Shown: positions 28,120-39,919 of the stretch, one piece after another
Layout: every line of letters begins with the position of its first letter
Numbering within the stretch: the stretch's first letter is position 1
DNA from: Haloferax gibbonsii ATCC 33959
GTDB lineage: Archaea; Halobacteriota; Halobacteria; Halobacteriales; Haloferacaceae
Direction: 5' to 3'
Assembly (NCBI RefSeq): GCF_000336775.1
Contig: NZ_AOLJ01000011.1
Span: forward strand, 262,045 to 326,044
DNA: 64,000 nt
The notes under the pieces: model-generated
What the model was told of the DNA's origin: nothing
Seen by the model: the letters and a program-made list of their open reading frames with translations, nothing else
Database searches by the model: none
Position numbers and translations under genes: made by a program

Positions 28120-29061
28120 TCAGTCGACCGCTTCGCGCATCCGCGGGTCGAGCGCGTCGCGCATGCCGTCGCCGAGGAGGTTGAACCCCAGCACGGTGAG
28201 CGCGAGGAAGAACCCGGGGAAGAACGACCACCACCAGACGCCCGTGAGGAGGCCCTGACTCACGCCGTTCGAGAGCATGAGCCCCCACGAGGGCGTCCCG
28301 GCCTCGGCACCGAAGCCGAGGAACGACAGCGCCGCGAGGTCGATGATTGCCAGCCCGAAGTTGAGCGTGCTCTGGACCGTGATGGGCGCGAGACAGTTCG
28401 GCAGGACGTGCCGAATCAGCACCCGCGGGTCGGCCGCGCCGAGCGCGACCGTCGCGTCGATGTACTCGTTTTCGAGCACGGTCAGCGCGGCCCCGCGGAC
28501 GACGCGGGCGAACCGCGGCGTGTAGACGAGCGTCAGGGCGGCGACCGCCCGCCACAGCCCGAGTTCGTCGGGGAAGATGGCGACGAGCGCCAGCGCCAAG
28601 AGGAGCGACGGGAACGCGAGCAGCACGTCCATCGTCCGCATGATGACGTTGTCGGTCACGTCGCTGTAGTAGGCCGCGACGATGCCGAGACCGACGCCGA
28701 GGACGGTCGAGGCGGCGACCGTGACGGTGCCGAACAGCATCGCGTACCACGCGCCGTAGGCCACCCGCGGCAGGAGGCTGCGGGCCTGCCCGTCAGTTCC
28801 GAAGGGGTAGTCGAGGCTCGGCGGGGCGCGGTTCGGGTTCGTCCCGAGTTGCGACTGCGTGATGACCTCGAGGTCCAAGAACAGCCGCGCGTACAGCGCG
28901 ATGACCACCATCGCGACGATGATGGCGATGCCGGCGAGCGCGAGGCGGTTCGACAGCAGTCGGGAGACGAACGGCGACGCGGTCAGGCGGTCGATGAGCC
29001 CGCGCTGGTCGACGTCCGCCGCCGTCTCGTTCGTGGTCGTGGTCGTGGTTTCCGTGCTCAT
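28120..29061 (-). CDS. dppC: Dipeptide/oligopeptide ABC transporter permease (DppC type)
   Basis: The 313-residue protein has an N-terminal cytosolic stretch, a first helix at about 38-58, and the BPD_transp_1 region with the EAA loop seen as ALGAADPRVLIRHVLPNCLAPI (about 227-248). YPFGTDGQARSLLPRVAYGAW is the OppC/DppC extracellular motif. With DppB it forms the membrane channel. The start overlaps the dppB stop by four bases. Confidence 0.92.
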   Translation of the reverse strand: MSTETTTTTTNETAADVDQRGLIDRLTASPFVSRLLSNRLALAGIAIIVAMVVIALYARLFLDLEVITQSQLGTNPNRAPPSLDYPFGTDGQARSLLPRVAYGAWYAMLFGTVTVAASTVLGVGLGIVAAYYSDVTDNVIMRTMDVLLAFPSLLLALALVAIFPDELGLWRAVAALTLVYTPRFARVVRGAALTVLENEYIDATVALGAADPRVLIRHVLPNCLAPITVQSTLNFGLAIIDLAALSFLGFGAEAGTPSWGLMLSNGVSQGLLTGVWWWSFFPGFFLALTVLGFNLLGDGMRDALDPRMREAVD

Positions 29062-30077
29062 TGTTCGATCCTCGGGTCAAGGATGGAGTAGGTGATGTCG
29101 ACGCCGAGGTTGACCAGCGTGAACAGGAACGCGAAGGTCAGGACCGTCCCCTGCACGATGGGGTAGTCGCCGACCTTGATGGCCTCGACCAGAAGCGTCC
29201 CGATGCCGCCGATGGCGAACACCGTCTCCGTGAGTACTGCGCCGCCGAGCAGGCCACCGAACTGGATGCCGATGACCGTGATGACGGGAATCATCGCGTT
29301 GCGGAAGCCGTGTTTCAGGACCGTTATCTTCGCGCCTTGGCCCTTCGCGCGGGCGGTCCGCATGTAGTCCTGCCGGATGACCTCCAGCATCGACGAGCGC
29401 ATCATCCGGGAGATGAGCGCCATCGAGTAGACGCCGATGACCGACGCCGGGAGAATCATGTGGCGGACCGCGGAGACGAACATCTCCCAGTTGCCCGCGA
29501 GGAGCGTGTCGACCGTGACGAGCCCCGTCACCCGGATGGCCTCGACGTTGTAGAGGACCGAGATGCGGCCGCTCGTCGGGAGCCACCCGAGCACCTGCGC
29601 GAACAGCAAGATGAGAAGCGGGCCGCTCCAGAAGATGGGCACGCTGATGCCGGCGAGCGCGCCGATACGGGTCAGGTGGTCCGTGATGCTGTCCTGCTTG
29701 ACGGCGCTCAGGATGCCGAGCGGGATGCCCAGCGAGATACCGATGAGCTGGCCGTAGATGGCGAGTTCGAGCGTGACCGGCAGCTTGTTGGCGAGCACCT
29801 CGCGGACCGCGGTGTTCCGCTGGATGATGAACGACTCGCCGAACTGGAACTGCGCGGCATCGACGAGGAACCGCCCGTACTGCACCCAGATGGGGTCGTT
29901 CAGGCCGAGGCTCTCTTCGATCTGCCGGACGAACTCCTCGCTGGCGCGCTCGCCCGCGATGGTGAGCGCCGGGTCACCCGGCGAGAGGTGCAGGATGGAA
30001 AAGACGAGCGACGCCACTCCCACCAGCACGGGGACGAGCAACAGCAGCCGCTTGAGTACGAATCGTGTGGAAATCAT
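29058..30077 (-). CDS. dppB: Dipeptide/oligopeptide ABC transporter permease (DppB type)
   Basis: The 339-residue protein has the DppB N terminus (RFVLKRLLLLVPVLVGVASLVFSILHLSPGDP region, residues 5-36) and six helices, with the EAA loop at YMRTARAKGQGAKITVLKHG (about 243-262) contacting the ATPase. Its stop overlaps the start of dppC. It lies 25 bases downstream of the binding-protein gene. Confidence 0.92.
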   Translation of the reverse strand: MISTRFVLKRLLLLVPVLVGVASLVFSILHLSPGDPALTIAGERASEEFVRQIEESLGLNDPIWVQYGRFLVDAAQFQFGESFIIQRNTAVREVLANKLPVTLELAIYGQLIGISLGIPLGILSAVKQDSITDHLTRIGALAGISVPIFWSGPLLILLFAQVLGWLPTSGRISVLYNVEAIRVTGLVTVDTLLAGNWEMFVSAVRHMILPASVIGVYSMALISRMMRSSMLEVIRQDYMRTARAKGQGAKITVLKHGFRNAMIPVITVIGIQFGGLLGGAVLTETVFAIGGIGTLLVEAIKVGDYPIVQGTVLTFAFLFTLVNLGVDITYSILDPRIEQ

Positions 30078-30102
30078 GAAAGTCGAGGGCGCGGTCAGTG
30101 CC

Positions 30103-31827
30103 TCAGTTCAGGCTGACCAGGTTGAGGTACGGACCGCTGATGGCGGCGATCTGGAACCCGCTGACGCGGTTGGAGACGCCGCGAAGCTCGTCCGCGTAGT
30201 CGAGGTAGACCCACGGGGCTTCGTCGTGTGCGATCTGGTTCGCCTCGTTGTACAGCGACTCGCGCTCGGCCTCGTCGTAGGTGCTCTGGCCCTGTTCGAC
30301 GAGGTCCATGTAGTCGCGGTTCGCCCACGCCGAGCGGTTACTGGTGTTGTAGCCCTCAGCGTCGAAGCTGACCCAGTCCTGTCCCTCCGTGAGTTCGCCT
30401 TCCTCTACCTGCGGGTGCAGGAGGACGTACATGAAGTTGTCCGGGTCGGCGTTGTCGGTGTACCAGCCGAGGAAACACGCGTCGTGGCGGCCCTGGGCGG
30501 TGTATTCGAGGAACGGCCCGAACGACTGCTGGTTGATGTCGACCTCGATGCCGATTTCGCCGAGGTTGGACGCGACGGTCTCTGCGGTCTGAATCGGCGA
30601 CGGGTTGTAGCCGCGGGGGTTCTGGAACGTCGCCAGTTCGAACGAGAAGCCGTCACCGTAGCCGGCCTCTTCGAGGAGGCGCTGGGCCTCCTCGGGGTCG
30701 TACGGGTACGGGTCGATGTCGTCGTTGTGACCGAGGACGTTCGGCGGGAGCGGCTGGCTCGCCTGCGTCGCGAAGCCCGAGTAAATCTCGTTGACGATGG
30801 CTTCGGTGTTGATAGCGTGGCTGACGGCCTGCCGGACGCGGCGGTCGCGGAACTCCTCGCGGCTCGCCATGTTGAACGCCATGTAGCCGATGTTGATACC
30901 CTCGGTGCGGACGAGGTTCGCGTTGCTGGCGTTTTCGACCTGGACGGACGACTGCGCGCCGAGTCCGTCGATGATGTCGAGTTCGCCCGACGCGAGCGAC
31001 TGAGCGCGCGTCGAGTTCTGTCCGATGGTGACGAAGACGACCTCGTCCACGTTCGGCCCCTCGCCCCAGTACTCGGCGTTGGCTTCGAGGCGGATGCGCT
31101 CGTTCGCGTCGTCGAGGTTGCTCAGCTGGAACGGGCCCGTGCCGACGGGGTTCGAACTGAGGTCCGTGCCGTACTCCTCGATTGCGGCGAGGGAGTGCAC
31201 CGCCGCCGCGAACATCGCCAGGTTACGCAGGAACGGCGCGTACGACTGGGTCAGCTGAATCGTCATCGAGTAGTCGCCGTCGACCTGAATCTCGTCGATC
31301 CACGAGCCGAGGGTGAACGGCCCGTACGCCGAGACGTAGTCGTCGCCGGCGTAGTACTCGTAGTCGCTGTCGACGAAGCGGCGATACGTCGCCACGAAGT
31401 CCTCCGCCGTGAACTCCTCGCCGTTGTGGAACATCACGCCCTCGCGGAGCGTGATGGAGGCCGACTGGCCCTCAAGGGAGTACTCGGTGGCGAGTCCCTG
31501 CGTCAGCGTGGACTGGCCCGGCTCGAAGTTGATGAGCGTGTCGTAGAGCTGTTCGGTCACCTTCGCGACCTCGCCGCTCGTGCTGTTCTGGAAGTCGAGC
31601 GTCGGCGAGTGGCTGCCGCGACCGTAGCGGAGGACCGACGTCGACCCGCCGTCTTCGGTCTCCGTCTCGGTCTGGTCCGTCTCGCCCTCACCGGTCGTCT
31701 CACCGGATTCGGTGGTGGTGTCCTCACCGCCGCCGCCGGAACAGCCCGCGAGTCCGGCCGTCGCTGCAGCAGCTCCTGCGGCCGTCAGGAACCGACGCCG
31801 CGAAACATCATTGCCATCTTGTGACAT
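30103..31827 (-). CDS. dppA: Dipeptide/oligopeptide ABC transporter substrate-binding lipoprotein
   Basis: The 574-residue SBP_bac_5 protein starts with a Tat signal and lipobox (SRRRFLTAAGAAAATAGLAG followed by Cys), then a Thr/Glu-rich linker (about residues 35-65) and the periplasmic-binding fold, with the family block AASITLREGVMFHNGEEFTAEDF near residue 120. The ATG at 31825-31827 puts the twin arginines close to the N terminus. A good TATA box lies 24-32 bases upstream, so the mRNA is leaderless. Peptide specificity is by family only. Confidence 0.92.
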   Translation of the reverse strand: MSQDGNDVSRRRFLTAAGAAAATAGLAGCSGGGGEDTTTESGETTGEGETDQTETETEDGGSTSVLRYGRGSHSPTLDFQNSTSGEVAKVTEQLYDTLINFEPGQSTLTQGLATEYSLEGQSASITLREGVMFHNGEEFTAEDFVATYRRFVDSDYEYYAGDDYVSAYGPFTLGSWIDEIQVDGDYSMTIQLTQSYAPFLRNLAMFAAAVHSLAAIEEYGTDLSSNPVGTGPFQLSNLDDANERIRLEANAEYWGEGPNVDEVVFVTIGQNSTRAQSLASGELDIIDGLGAQSSVQVENASNANLVRTEGINIGYMAFNMASREEFRDRRVRQAVSHAINTEAIVNEIYSGFATQASQPLPPNVLGHNDDIDPYPYDPEEAQRLLEEAGYGDGFSFELATFQNPRGYNPSPIQTAETVASNLGEIGIEVDINQQSFGPFLEYTAQGRHDACFLGWYTDNADPDNFMYVLLHPQVEEGELTEGQDWVSFDAEGYNTSNRSAWANRDYMDLVEQGQSTYDEAERESLYNEANQIAHDEAPWVYLDYADELRGVSNRVSGFQIAAISGPYLNLVSLN

Positions 31828-31850
31828 ACGTGTATCTATCAATGGCTACC

Positions 31851-31859
31851 TATAAAAAT
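31851..31859 (-). promoter_or_regulatory. TATA box of the dpp operon
   Basis: On the minus strand the sequence reads TATTTTTATAGG and lies about 28 bases upstream of the dppA ATG at 31827. The spacing fits a leaderless haloarchaeal transcript covering dppA, dppB and dppC. The 133 bases up to the ATPase gene are otherwise AT-rich and hold no frame. Confidence 0.65.
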
Positions 31860-31975
31860 AACGAAGCGCTGAAGCGAGGAACGAGAGACACCGTCGACCT
31901 GTTCCGGTAAAAATACGAGACAATCAAAAAACGTCGAATAGGTGACGAGAGGCCGTATAGGCCCCGACGCGCCGC

Positions 31976-34678
31976 CTATTCGTCTACGAGGTGACACGCC
32001 GCGGGGTGCGCTTGCTCGCCCAGTTCGGGCGCGTCGCGCTCGCAGACGCTCTCGAATCGCTCGCGGAGAATCTCGCTCGCCTCGTCCCAGTCGTCGGCGA
32101 CGACGCGTTCGAGCGCGCGGTCGACGACGCCCCGGAGTTCGGGCGACAGCGTGTGCGACAGATGCGACTCGCGGAGTTCGTCCACGACGGCGTCCGCGTC
32201 GGCGGTGCCGCCGTCGGCGCTCACCGTCGCTTCGGCGCTCGGGTCGCCCGCGTCCAGCGCCGCGTCGCGGGCGGTCTCGACGTCCAGCGACTCGCGCTCG
32301 ACGCGCTGGCGGAGGTCCATCACCTCGCGGTAGGCCGCCTGCTCGATGTCGAGGTCCGCGGGCGGGATGACCTGCGGACACCGCGTCCGGAAGTGGCAGC
32401 CCGACGGCGGGTTGATGGGGCTCGGCACGTCGCCTTCGAGGATGATGCGGTCGTCGGTCTCGGCGGCCGGGTCGGGCTCCGGAATCGCCGACAGCAACGC
32501 CTGCGTGTAGGGGTGTCGTGGGTCGTCGAACAGCTCGTCGGTCGCCGCGACCTCCACGATTTCGCCGAGGTACATCACGGCGACGCGGTCGGAGATGTGG
32601 CGAACCACAGAGAGGTCGTGGGCGATAAAGAGGTACGTCAGCCCGAAGCGCTCCTGGAGGTCTTCGAGCAGGTTGAGAATCTGCGCCTGCACGGACACGT
32701 CGAGCGCCGACACCGGCTCGTCGGCGACGATGAAGTCCGGGTCGACTGCGAGCGCCCGGGCGATGCCGACGCGCTGGCGCTGGCCGCCCGAGAGTTCGTG
32801 CGGGTAACGGTCGTACTGGCCGACTTCGAGGCCGACCGCGTCGAGCAGTTGGTGGACCCGGCGACGGCGGCGCTCGCTGGTCGAGTCGCCCGGCGTGACG
32901 CGGACGGTGACGCCCGAGACGACGTCACCCTCGCGCTCGACTTCGACCTCGGCGCGGAGCCGCTCTTCGACGGCCACGTCGACCTCGCCGTCGGCGACCG
33001 TGACGGTCACGGTGGCCGTTGCGACGCCGTTCGAGGAGCCGACGATGGCGTCGATCTCGTCGCTCGCGGTGACCGAGACGCGCTCGGCGTCGATGCCGGT
33101 CACGGTGACGTCGGCCTCGCCGCGCACGTCCGGGTCGGACACGGGGAGGTCGTGGACGTCGAGCGGCTCGCGGATGGTCTGGCCGACGGTCATCCGCGGG
33201 TCCAGCGACGACAGCGGGTCCTGGAAGATCATCTGCATGTCGCGGCGCATCGCGCGGAGTTCGTCGCTGTCGAGCCCGGAGAGGTCCGTCCCCGAGAAGA
33301 CGACGCGCCCGCCGGTCGGCGGCGTCAGGTGCAGGAGGCTCCGCCCGGCGGTGGACTTCCCGCAGCCGGACTCGCCGACCAAGCCGAGCGTCTCGCCCTC
33401 GTAGACCGTGAAGTCGATGCCGTCGACCGCCTTCACGCTCCGGTCGTCGGCCCCGAGGAAGCGGTCGAGGATGCCGTCGGCCTGCTCGTAGTACTTCTGC
33501 ATGCCGTCGACTTCGAGCAGCGGCGTGTCGGAGGGCTCGGTGCCCGTCGACGACTCGATGGCGTCGCCGCCGTACTCGTCGGTGTCGAAGTCGTCGAGGA
33601 TGCACTTCGAGCGGTGGTCCACGGCGTCGTCGCCGTGTTGCTTGTACGGTATCTCGCCCGAGGTACACTCCGGCTGGGCCCACGGACACCGGGGCGCGAA
33701 GTGGCACCCTTCGGGCATGTCGATGAGGTCCGGCACGTTGCCCTCGATGGGCGTCAGGCGCTCTTTTTCCTCGCTCGGGAGCGATTCGAGGAGCGTGTAC
33801 GTGTAGGGGTGCGAGGGGTTGTGGAAGATTTCCTCGACCGGCCCCTCCTCGACGATTTCGCCGGCGTACATGACCGCGACCCGGTCGCACGTCTCGGCGA
33901 CGACGCCGAGGTCGTGGGTGATCATGAGCACCGACATGCCGAGGTCCTCCTGCAGGTCGTCGATGAGGTCGAGAATCTGCGCTTGAATGGTCACGTCGAG
34001 CGCGGTCGTCGGCTCGTCGGCGACGAGCACGCGCGGCTGACAGGCGAGCGCGATGGCGATGAGAACGCGCTGGCGCATCCCGCCGGAGAACTCGTGGGGG
34101 TACTCGTCGACCCGCGCGCCGGGTTCGGGGATGCCGACCGATTCGAGCACGTCGATGGTCCGCTCGACGACTTCGTCGTCGATGTCGCGGCTGATGCGGG
34201 GGAGCAGTTCGCGGACCGCGTTGAACCACGAGTCCTTGCGGCGACCGCCGTACTGGTGGAGTCGGAGGCTCTCTGCGACCTGCTCGCCGACCGTCAGCGA
34301 GGGGTTCAGCGAGGTCATCGGGTCCTGGAAGATCATCCCGAGTTCGCGCCCGCGGACGGCCCGCAGCGCCTCCTCGGGGGCGTCGACGAGGTTGACGACG
34401 TCGCCGTCGACGAAGGCGGGGTTGGTGTACTCCTCGCGGAACTCCTCGGCGAGTCGGGCGCTCTCGAGTTCGACCGACCCGGAGACGATTTCGCCGGGGT
34501 CGTCGACGAGTCCCATCGCCGACAACGCCGTCACACTCTTTCCGGACCCGGATTCGCCGACCAGTCCGACCGTCTCGCCCTCGCCGACCGTGAGGTCGAG
34601 GCCGTCGACGGCCTTGACCCGACCCCGGCCGGTCGAGAACTGGGTTCGAAGGTCCGAAAGAGAGAGTAGATTCCTCAT
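31976..34678 (-). CDS. Fused double ABC ATPase (DppD-DppF) with two extra insertions
   Basis: The 900-residue protein joins both transporter ATPases. Domain 1 (1-340) has Walker A GESGSGKS (41-48), signature EFSGGMRQR and Walker [13 protein letters not shown], and ends with the oligopeptide-type Cys cluster ([14 protein letters not shown]). Domain 2 (about 385-760) has [17 protein letters not shown] and [12 protein letters not shown]. Domain 2 carries about 95 extra residues of predicted beta strands ([15 protein letters not shown] onward, about 505-600) between the Q loop and the signature. A second acidic insertion of about 110 residues splits the C-terminal Cys cluster (RCPQVIPP ... CERDAPEL ... 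HPAACH). It lies upstream of dppA in the same direction and drives the dpp importer. Confidence 0.9.
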   Translation of the reverse strand: MRNLLSLSDLRTQFSTGRGRVKAVDGLDLTVGEGETVGLVGESGSGKSVTALSAMGLVDDPGEIVSGSVELESARLAEEFREEYTNPAFVDGDVVNLVDAPEEALRAVRGRELGMIFQDPMTSLNPSLTVGEQVAESLRLHQYGGRRKDSWFNAVRELLPRISRDIDDEVVERTIDVLESVGIPEPGARVDEYPHEFSGGMRQRVLIAIALACQPRVLVADEPTTALDVTIQAQILDLIDDLQEDLGMSVLMITHDLGVVAETCDRVAVMYAGEIVEEGPVEEIFHNPSHPYTYTLLESLPSEEKERLTPIEGNVPDLIDMPEGCHFAPRCPWAQPECTSGEIPYKQHGDDAVDHRSKCILDDFDTDEYGGDAIESSTGTEPSDTPLLEVDGMQKYYEQADGILDRFLGADDRSVKAVDGIDFTVYEGETLGLVGESGCGKSTAGRSLLHLTPPTGGRVVFSGTDLSGLDSDELRAMRRDMQMIFQDPLSSLDPRMTVGQTIREPLDVHDLPVSDPDVRGEADVTVTGIDAERVSVTASDEIDAIVGSSNGVATATVTVTVADGEVDVAVEERLRAEVEVEREGDVVSGVTVRVTPGDSTSERRRRRVHQLLDAVGLEVGQYDRYPHELSGGQRQRVGIARALAVDPDFIVADEPVSALDVSVQAQILNLLEDLQERFGLTYLFIAHDLSVVRHISDRVAVMYLGEIVEVAATDELFDDPRHPYTQALLSAIPEPDPAAETDDRIILEGDVPSPINPPSGCHFRTRCPQVIPPADLDIEQAAYREVMDLRQRVERESLDVETARDAALDAGDPSAEATVSADGGTADADAVVDELRESHLSHTLSPELRGVVDRALERVVADDWDEASEILRERFESVCERDAPELGEQAHPAACHLVDE

Positions 34679-34845
34679 TGACTGGGAATGACCTGCATGG
34701 CGTGAAATACCTTTTCAATTTTTGCCAATTGATACGTGGGAAACATAATGCTGAATCGCCTGCGGTCGCCCGCGTGACGCGCGAAAGCGCGCGACGGCGG
34801 CGGGAGAAGCCAAAGTTTAGGTAGCGGACTCCGACACCATGCCGC

Positions 34846-35355
34846 ATGGAAGAACATCCGCTCTCGGACGAGTCGGGCACGTGGGAGACGGTGGTCGAAG
34901 AGTGCGAGGCGCTCGCCGACGACTATCGGGAGCGAGACTGGACGGTCGTCGTCGCCCTGCCGGGGGACGTGGTCCCAGTCCCCGGAGCGGGCGACGAAGT
35001 CGTCGACCACGTCGGCCTCGACGTGGTCGTCGGCGACGACGTCTATCCCGACCTCGAAGCCGCCGTCACGGGCGCGACGTTCGACGAGTACGAGGCGTTC
35101 CGCGCGGTCACCGGCGGCCTCGTCTACCTCGCGCTCGTCGTCCGCGCCACCGACGACGAAGTCGCCGTCTGCCTCCCCTTGTACTACCGCCTCGCGGAGT
35201 CCGAACGCATGTTCTCGCTCCTCGACGCCGGCGAGACGATGCGGACGAAGGTCCACCCGCTGGACCCCGACAAGGGCGTCGAGTTCGTCCACGAGGACCC
35301 CGACCCGCTCCTCCCGCCGGACTGGGACGCCGATTTGTCGGACGAGTTCGCCTAG
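34846..35355 (+). CDS. Conserved haloarchaeal protein of unknown function
   Basis: The 169-residue acidic protein (MEEHPLSDESGTWETVVEEC) has a mixed alpha/beta pattern with WTVVVALPGDVVPVPG near residue 33 and CLPLYYRLAESERMFSLLDAGE near residue 108. No signal or membrane segment is present. It is divergent from the ATPase gene, with 167 bases between. Similar single-domain proteins are common in haloarchaea but I know no function. Confidence 0.7.
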   Translation: MEEHPLSDESGTWETVVEECEALADDYRERDWTVVVALPGDVVPVPGAGDEVVDHVGLDVVVGDDVYPDLEAAVTGATFDEYEAFRAVTGGLVYLALVVRATDDEVAVCLPLYYRLAESERMFSLLDAGETMRTKVHPLDPDKGVEFVHEDPDPLLPPDWDADLSDEFA

Positions 35356-35412
35356 TCGTCGCGTCGCCGACCGTCGAAGACGCTTTTTTTCCGCTGCGGA
35401 ACTTGTTCTCCG

Positions 35413-36067
35413 TCAGGCCCGCGGCGCGATATTCTGATTCACCCGGAACAGGTTCTCCGGGTCGTACTGGCGTTTCAGTTCGACCAACCGGTCGTAGTTG
35501 TCCCCGAAGGCGGCGCGAACTCGTTCGTTCCCCTCGCGGCTGAGGAAGTTCACGGAGACGCCGTCGGAGAGGTGCGGAGCCATCGCCGCGAAGAACGCCC
35601 GCGTCCACGCGACGTGTTCGTCGTCCTCGTCGGCGTCGGTCCATCGGGTGAAGATGTTGAACGAGTAGCCAGCGTCGCGGTGGGCATACGCGGACGCGTC
35701 CGAATCGAGACGCGAAATCGCGCCACCCAGATGCTCGATGACGATCGACGTGTACGGCGACGTCACCGAGTTCGCGTAGTCGACGAGCGTCTCGATGGCC
35801 CCGTCGGACAGCCCGGCCTCGCTAACGAACTGTGATTTCCAGTAGTTCCGGTACCCCGGCGGGTACACGTCGTCGAAGAGTCCCTGGAACTCCGTGTACT
35901 GGCGCGGTCGAACGAGGTCGACCGTCGGCTCTTGGAACTCTCGTAGTGGCCGAATCGCACGCTCCCCGTCTTCGAGAGCGCCTGCGTAGCACAGGTAGGC
36001 GGTGACGACTCGTTCCCCACGGACGTCCGCCGGGACGAACGACGCGGACGGGGCGGTCCTAACCGAG
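35413..36067 (-). pseudogene. FAD-linked oxidoreductase, C-terminal fragment
   Basis: The frame read from 36067 down to 35413 gives VRTAPSASFVPADVRGERVV, then about 200 residues ending ELKRQYDPENLFRVNQNIAP, the hallmark of berberine-bridge-enzyme-like (BBE) C termini. It has no start of its own; a GTG at 35868 lies inside the domain. The N-terminal FAD domain sits 1.9 kb away beyond an IS200/IS605 element, in the same direction. The gene is therefore broken and, judged by normal family length, also lacks about 80 middle codons. Confidence 0.88.
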
Positions 36068-37823
<1,756 letters not shown>

Positions 37824-37917
37824 CTATGCATACTATCACAACCGGGCGGGTTAAAGATTGCGTTGGAACCCCGTCTGTGCTGTCGTCGGCGGTTGAATAC
37901 TATTGGTCGACTTCATC

Positions 37918-37954
<37 letters not shown>

Positions 37955-37955
37955 C

Positions 37956-38473
37956 GTAACGACCTCGACCGACCGGAGGGAGTCGATAGTGAGCCCATAG
38001 GAACGACTGAGCCATCCCCACCCGCCGCCGAGAGTCAACCCGGCGAGGCCCGTCTCCGAGATAATTCCGGCCGGCGCGCCGAGGCCGTGGACCTGCGTCG
38101 CCCGGTCGAACTCCCCGACGGTGACACCCGGTTCGACGCGGGCGGTGTTGGTCTCGACATCGAGTCGTATCTCCGTCATCGACGAGCAGTCGATCAGCAG
38201 CCCACCGTCACAGACGCCGTGTCCGGCGACGTTGTGGCCCCCGCCTTGGACCGCGACTGCCAGCCCGTACTGGCGAGCGAATGTGACGGCAGCGACGACG
38301 TCGTTCGTGTCCGCTGGCCGGACGACGACGGCGGGATACCGGTCGATCATCGCGTTCCATACCGTGCGGGCCTCCTCGTAGCCGTCCGCTTCCGGACCGA
38401 GTGCATCGCCGCGGAGACGAGCGTCGAGGTCGCGGATAGTGGCGTCGTCCACCGCTGGGTAAGACCGGTCCAT
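37956..38473 (-). pseudogene. FAD-linked oxidoreductase, N-terminal fragment
   Basis: From the ATG at 38471-38473 the frame gives the FAD_binding_4 domain: VVVRPADTNDVVAAVTFARQ, then AVQGGGHNVAGHGVCDGGLL with the flavin-linking His, and LTLGGGWGWLSRSYGLTIDSL. The usual second flavin Cys position is Ile here. The frame follows the family until SVEVVT, then enters the IS left end and stops. The rest of the gene lies at 35413-36067. Confidence 0.88.
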
Positions 38474-38532
38474 AACGTATCTTCAGACGTTGTCCGTCGG
38501 AATAGGCATTCCTCAGCGAAACAGGAAGTAGT

Positions 38533-38754
38533 TCAAGACGTACTGACGAGTGGCGAGGTCCACCTCGCCCGCTCGCCGTCAGTCTCGGTCGATTCGGGGT
38601 CGATGCGTCCTCTCGTCCGGAGGAGTGCGTTCAGTTCGGACGGGCTGAACGTGAGCGCCTCGCAGACGACACACGCCTCGGGGGCCGTCGGCGACGCGGT
38701 CGCGTGGACGACGCCGCAGTGCTGGCACACGTGCAGGTGGTTTCTGTCTCCCAT
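38533..38754 (-). CDS. Small zinc-ribbon protein
   Basis: The 73-residue protein starts MGDRNHLHVCQHCGVVHATA and has a second pair CVVCEALTF, a clear CxxC-CxxC ribbon, then a polar tail. The ATG at 38752-38754 is preferred to a GTG 12 bases upstream. It is divergent from the winged-helix regulator gene, and the shared intergenic region contains the 17-bp repeat described separately, so the two may be co-regulated. Function unknown. Confidence 0.65.
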   Translation of the reverse strand: MGDRNHLHVCQHCGVVHATASPTAPEACVVCEALTFSPSELNALLRTRGRIDPESTETDGERARWTSPLVSTS

Positions 38755-38823
38755 ATGCACGCTCACAGAGGCGCTCGGACCACGTGATGATTCTTCCTGC
38801 TAAAATCACAGGGGGTGTGTGGG

Positions 38824-38840
38824 TTTCACCTAGTGAGCAC
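38824..38840. promoter_or_regulatory. 17-bp direct repeat, copy 1 (candidate operator)
   Basis: TTTCACCTAGTGAGCAC occurs here and again at 39850-39866 without a mismatch. It contains a TCAC-CTA-GTGA inverted repeat. This copy lies between the divergent zinc-ribbon (38754) and winged-helix (38955) genes; the other lies 54 bases upstream of the YdhR-like gene. A short perfect repeat before neighbouring genes suggests a binding site for the regulator at 38955. Confidence 0.6.
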
Positions 38841-38954
38841 CCACCCACACGCACAGGGGTCCTGAAGGTCACGACGCCCCGAAATCTCCGGGTGTCGCGC
38901 CTGTTCTCCCGTCACAACGCGAACAGCTATGCGCACAGCGTGCTAGATTATACC

Positions 38955-39779
38955 ATGGACGAGGCGCTCGACGATATCAGGTACCTCGCGGACTCTCAGC
39001 ACCGTCCGGTGGTGATTCGGATGCTCGCCGAGGGCCGGTGCTCCAGGGCGGCGCTTCGGGAGGCGACCGGTGCCTCGTCGGCCACCATCGGCCGCATCGT
39101 ACAGGCGTTCGAAGAGCGTGGCTGGCTCGTCCGCGACGGCTCTCACTACTCGTTGACGCCGCTCGGCAGATTCGTCGCAGCGTCGTTCGCGCGATTTCAC
39201 GGTGACATGGCGGTCGCACGCGAGTTGAACGAACTCCTCCCGTACGTACCGCTCGAGGAGATTGGCGTCAGCGTCGAGCAGCTGACCGACGCGACCGTCA
39301 CGCACGCAACGCAGTACAATCCGTTCGCCGTGGTCTCTCGCGTGCGGGAGCTCGAACGAATCTCCGAGACTGCGCGTAGCCTCACCGACTTCTTCCCCGA
39401 CCCGTGCATCGAGGGTCGATACAGGTCGATCGTCCACGGCACACAGACGTTCGAAGCGGTGTTCGCCCCGGTCGTCTTCGAGTCCGCCATGGACTCGGCG
39501 TTTCTCGACGAGTTCGAAGCCATCGTCGCCTCGGACCGTACTGACATTTACGTGTACGATGGCGAGATTTCGCACCCCGTGATGGTCCACGACGGGGTCG
39601 GCTGTCTCGTCGTGCGGAACGACGTAGACGTCTCGATCGGCATGATCGAGACGGACGACGACGTGTTCCTCGAGTGGGTGACGGACGTGTTCGAGACCTA
39701 TCGGGCCGACGCGACCCTGTTGACCGCTGAAGACCTCGCGGCACCGCTCGAAGACGTGCTCGCCGAGGTCTGTGGCTGA
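38955..39779 (+). CDS. Winged-helix transcriptional regulator, haloarchaeal two-domain type
   Basis: The 274-residue protein begins MDEALDDIRYLADSQHRPVV and has a winged helix in residues 5-80 (CSRAALREATGASSATIGRIVQ is the HTH). The C-terminal domain (about 110-270) resembles the sensor region of the HVO_A0261-like haloarchaeal regulators. A TATA-like tagattata lies just before the start. The ligand is unknown. It probably controls the zinc-ribbon gene, itself and the YdhR-like gene through the 17-bp repeats. Confidence 0.8.
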   Translation: MDEALDDIRYLADSQHRPVVIRMLAEGRCSRAALREATGASSATIGRIVQAFEERGWLVRDGSHYSLTPLGRFVAASFARFHGDMAVARELNELLPYVPLEEIGVSVEQLTDATVTHATQYNPFAVVSRVRELERISETARSLTDFFPDPCIEGRYRSIVHGTQTFEAVFAPVVFESAMDSAFLDEFEAIVASDRTDIYVYDGEISHPVMVHDGVGCLVVRNDVDVSIGMIETDDDVFLEWVTDVFETYRADATLLTAEDLAAPLEDVLAEVCG

Positions 39780-39849
39780 GAGACGCGAACGAACGCTTCG
39801 AACAGCAGTCTCGACTGTCCTGCGGAGAAACGCGAGCCTCAGCCGAGGA

Positions 39850-39866
39850 TTTCACCTAGTGAGCAC
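39850..39866. promoter_or_regulatory. 17-bp direct repeat, copy 2 (candidate operator)
   Basis: Second perfect copy of TTTCACCTAGTGAGCAC. It starts 70 bases before the ATG of the YdhR-like gene, a position suited to an activator or repressor acting at that promoter. Both copies have the same orientation. Confidence 0.6.
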
Positions 39867-39919
39867 TACGCAGCAAGAATCATGACAACACTTCGCACCG
39901 AACGTTCGGATGAAGAACT

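Noticed and set aside
29758..31824. 688-codon frame opposite dppA and dppB
   Set aside because: Antisense shadow of two recognised transporter genes.
31991..34669. Long open frame opposite the fused ABC ATPase
   Set aside because: Antisense frames stay open by chance in GC-rich haloarchaeal genes; the translation is Val/Asp/Arg-biased with no motif, while the minus strand has complete ABC motifs.
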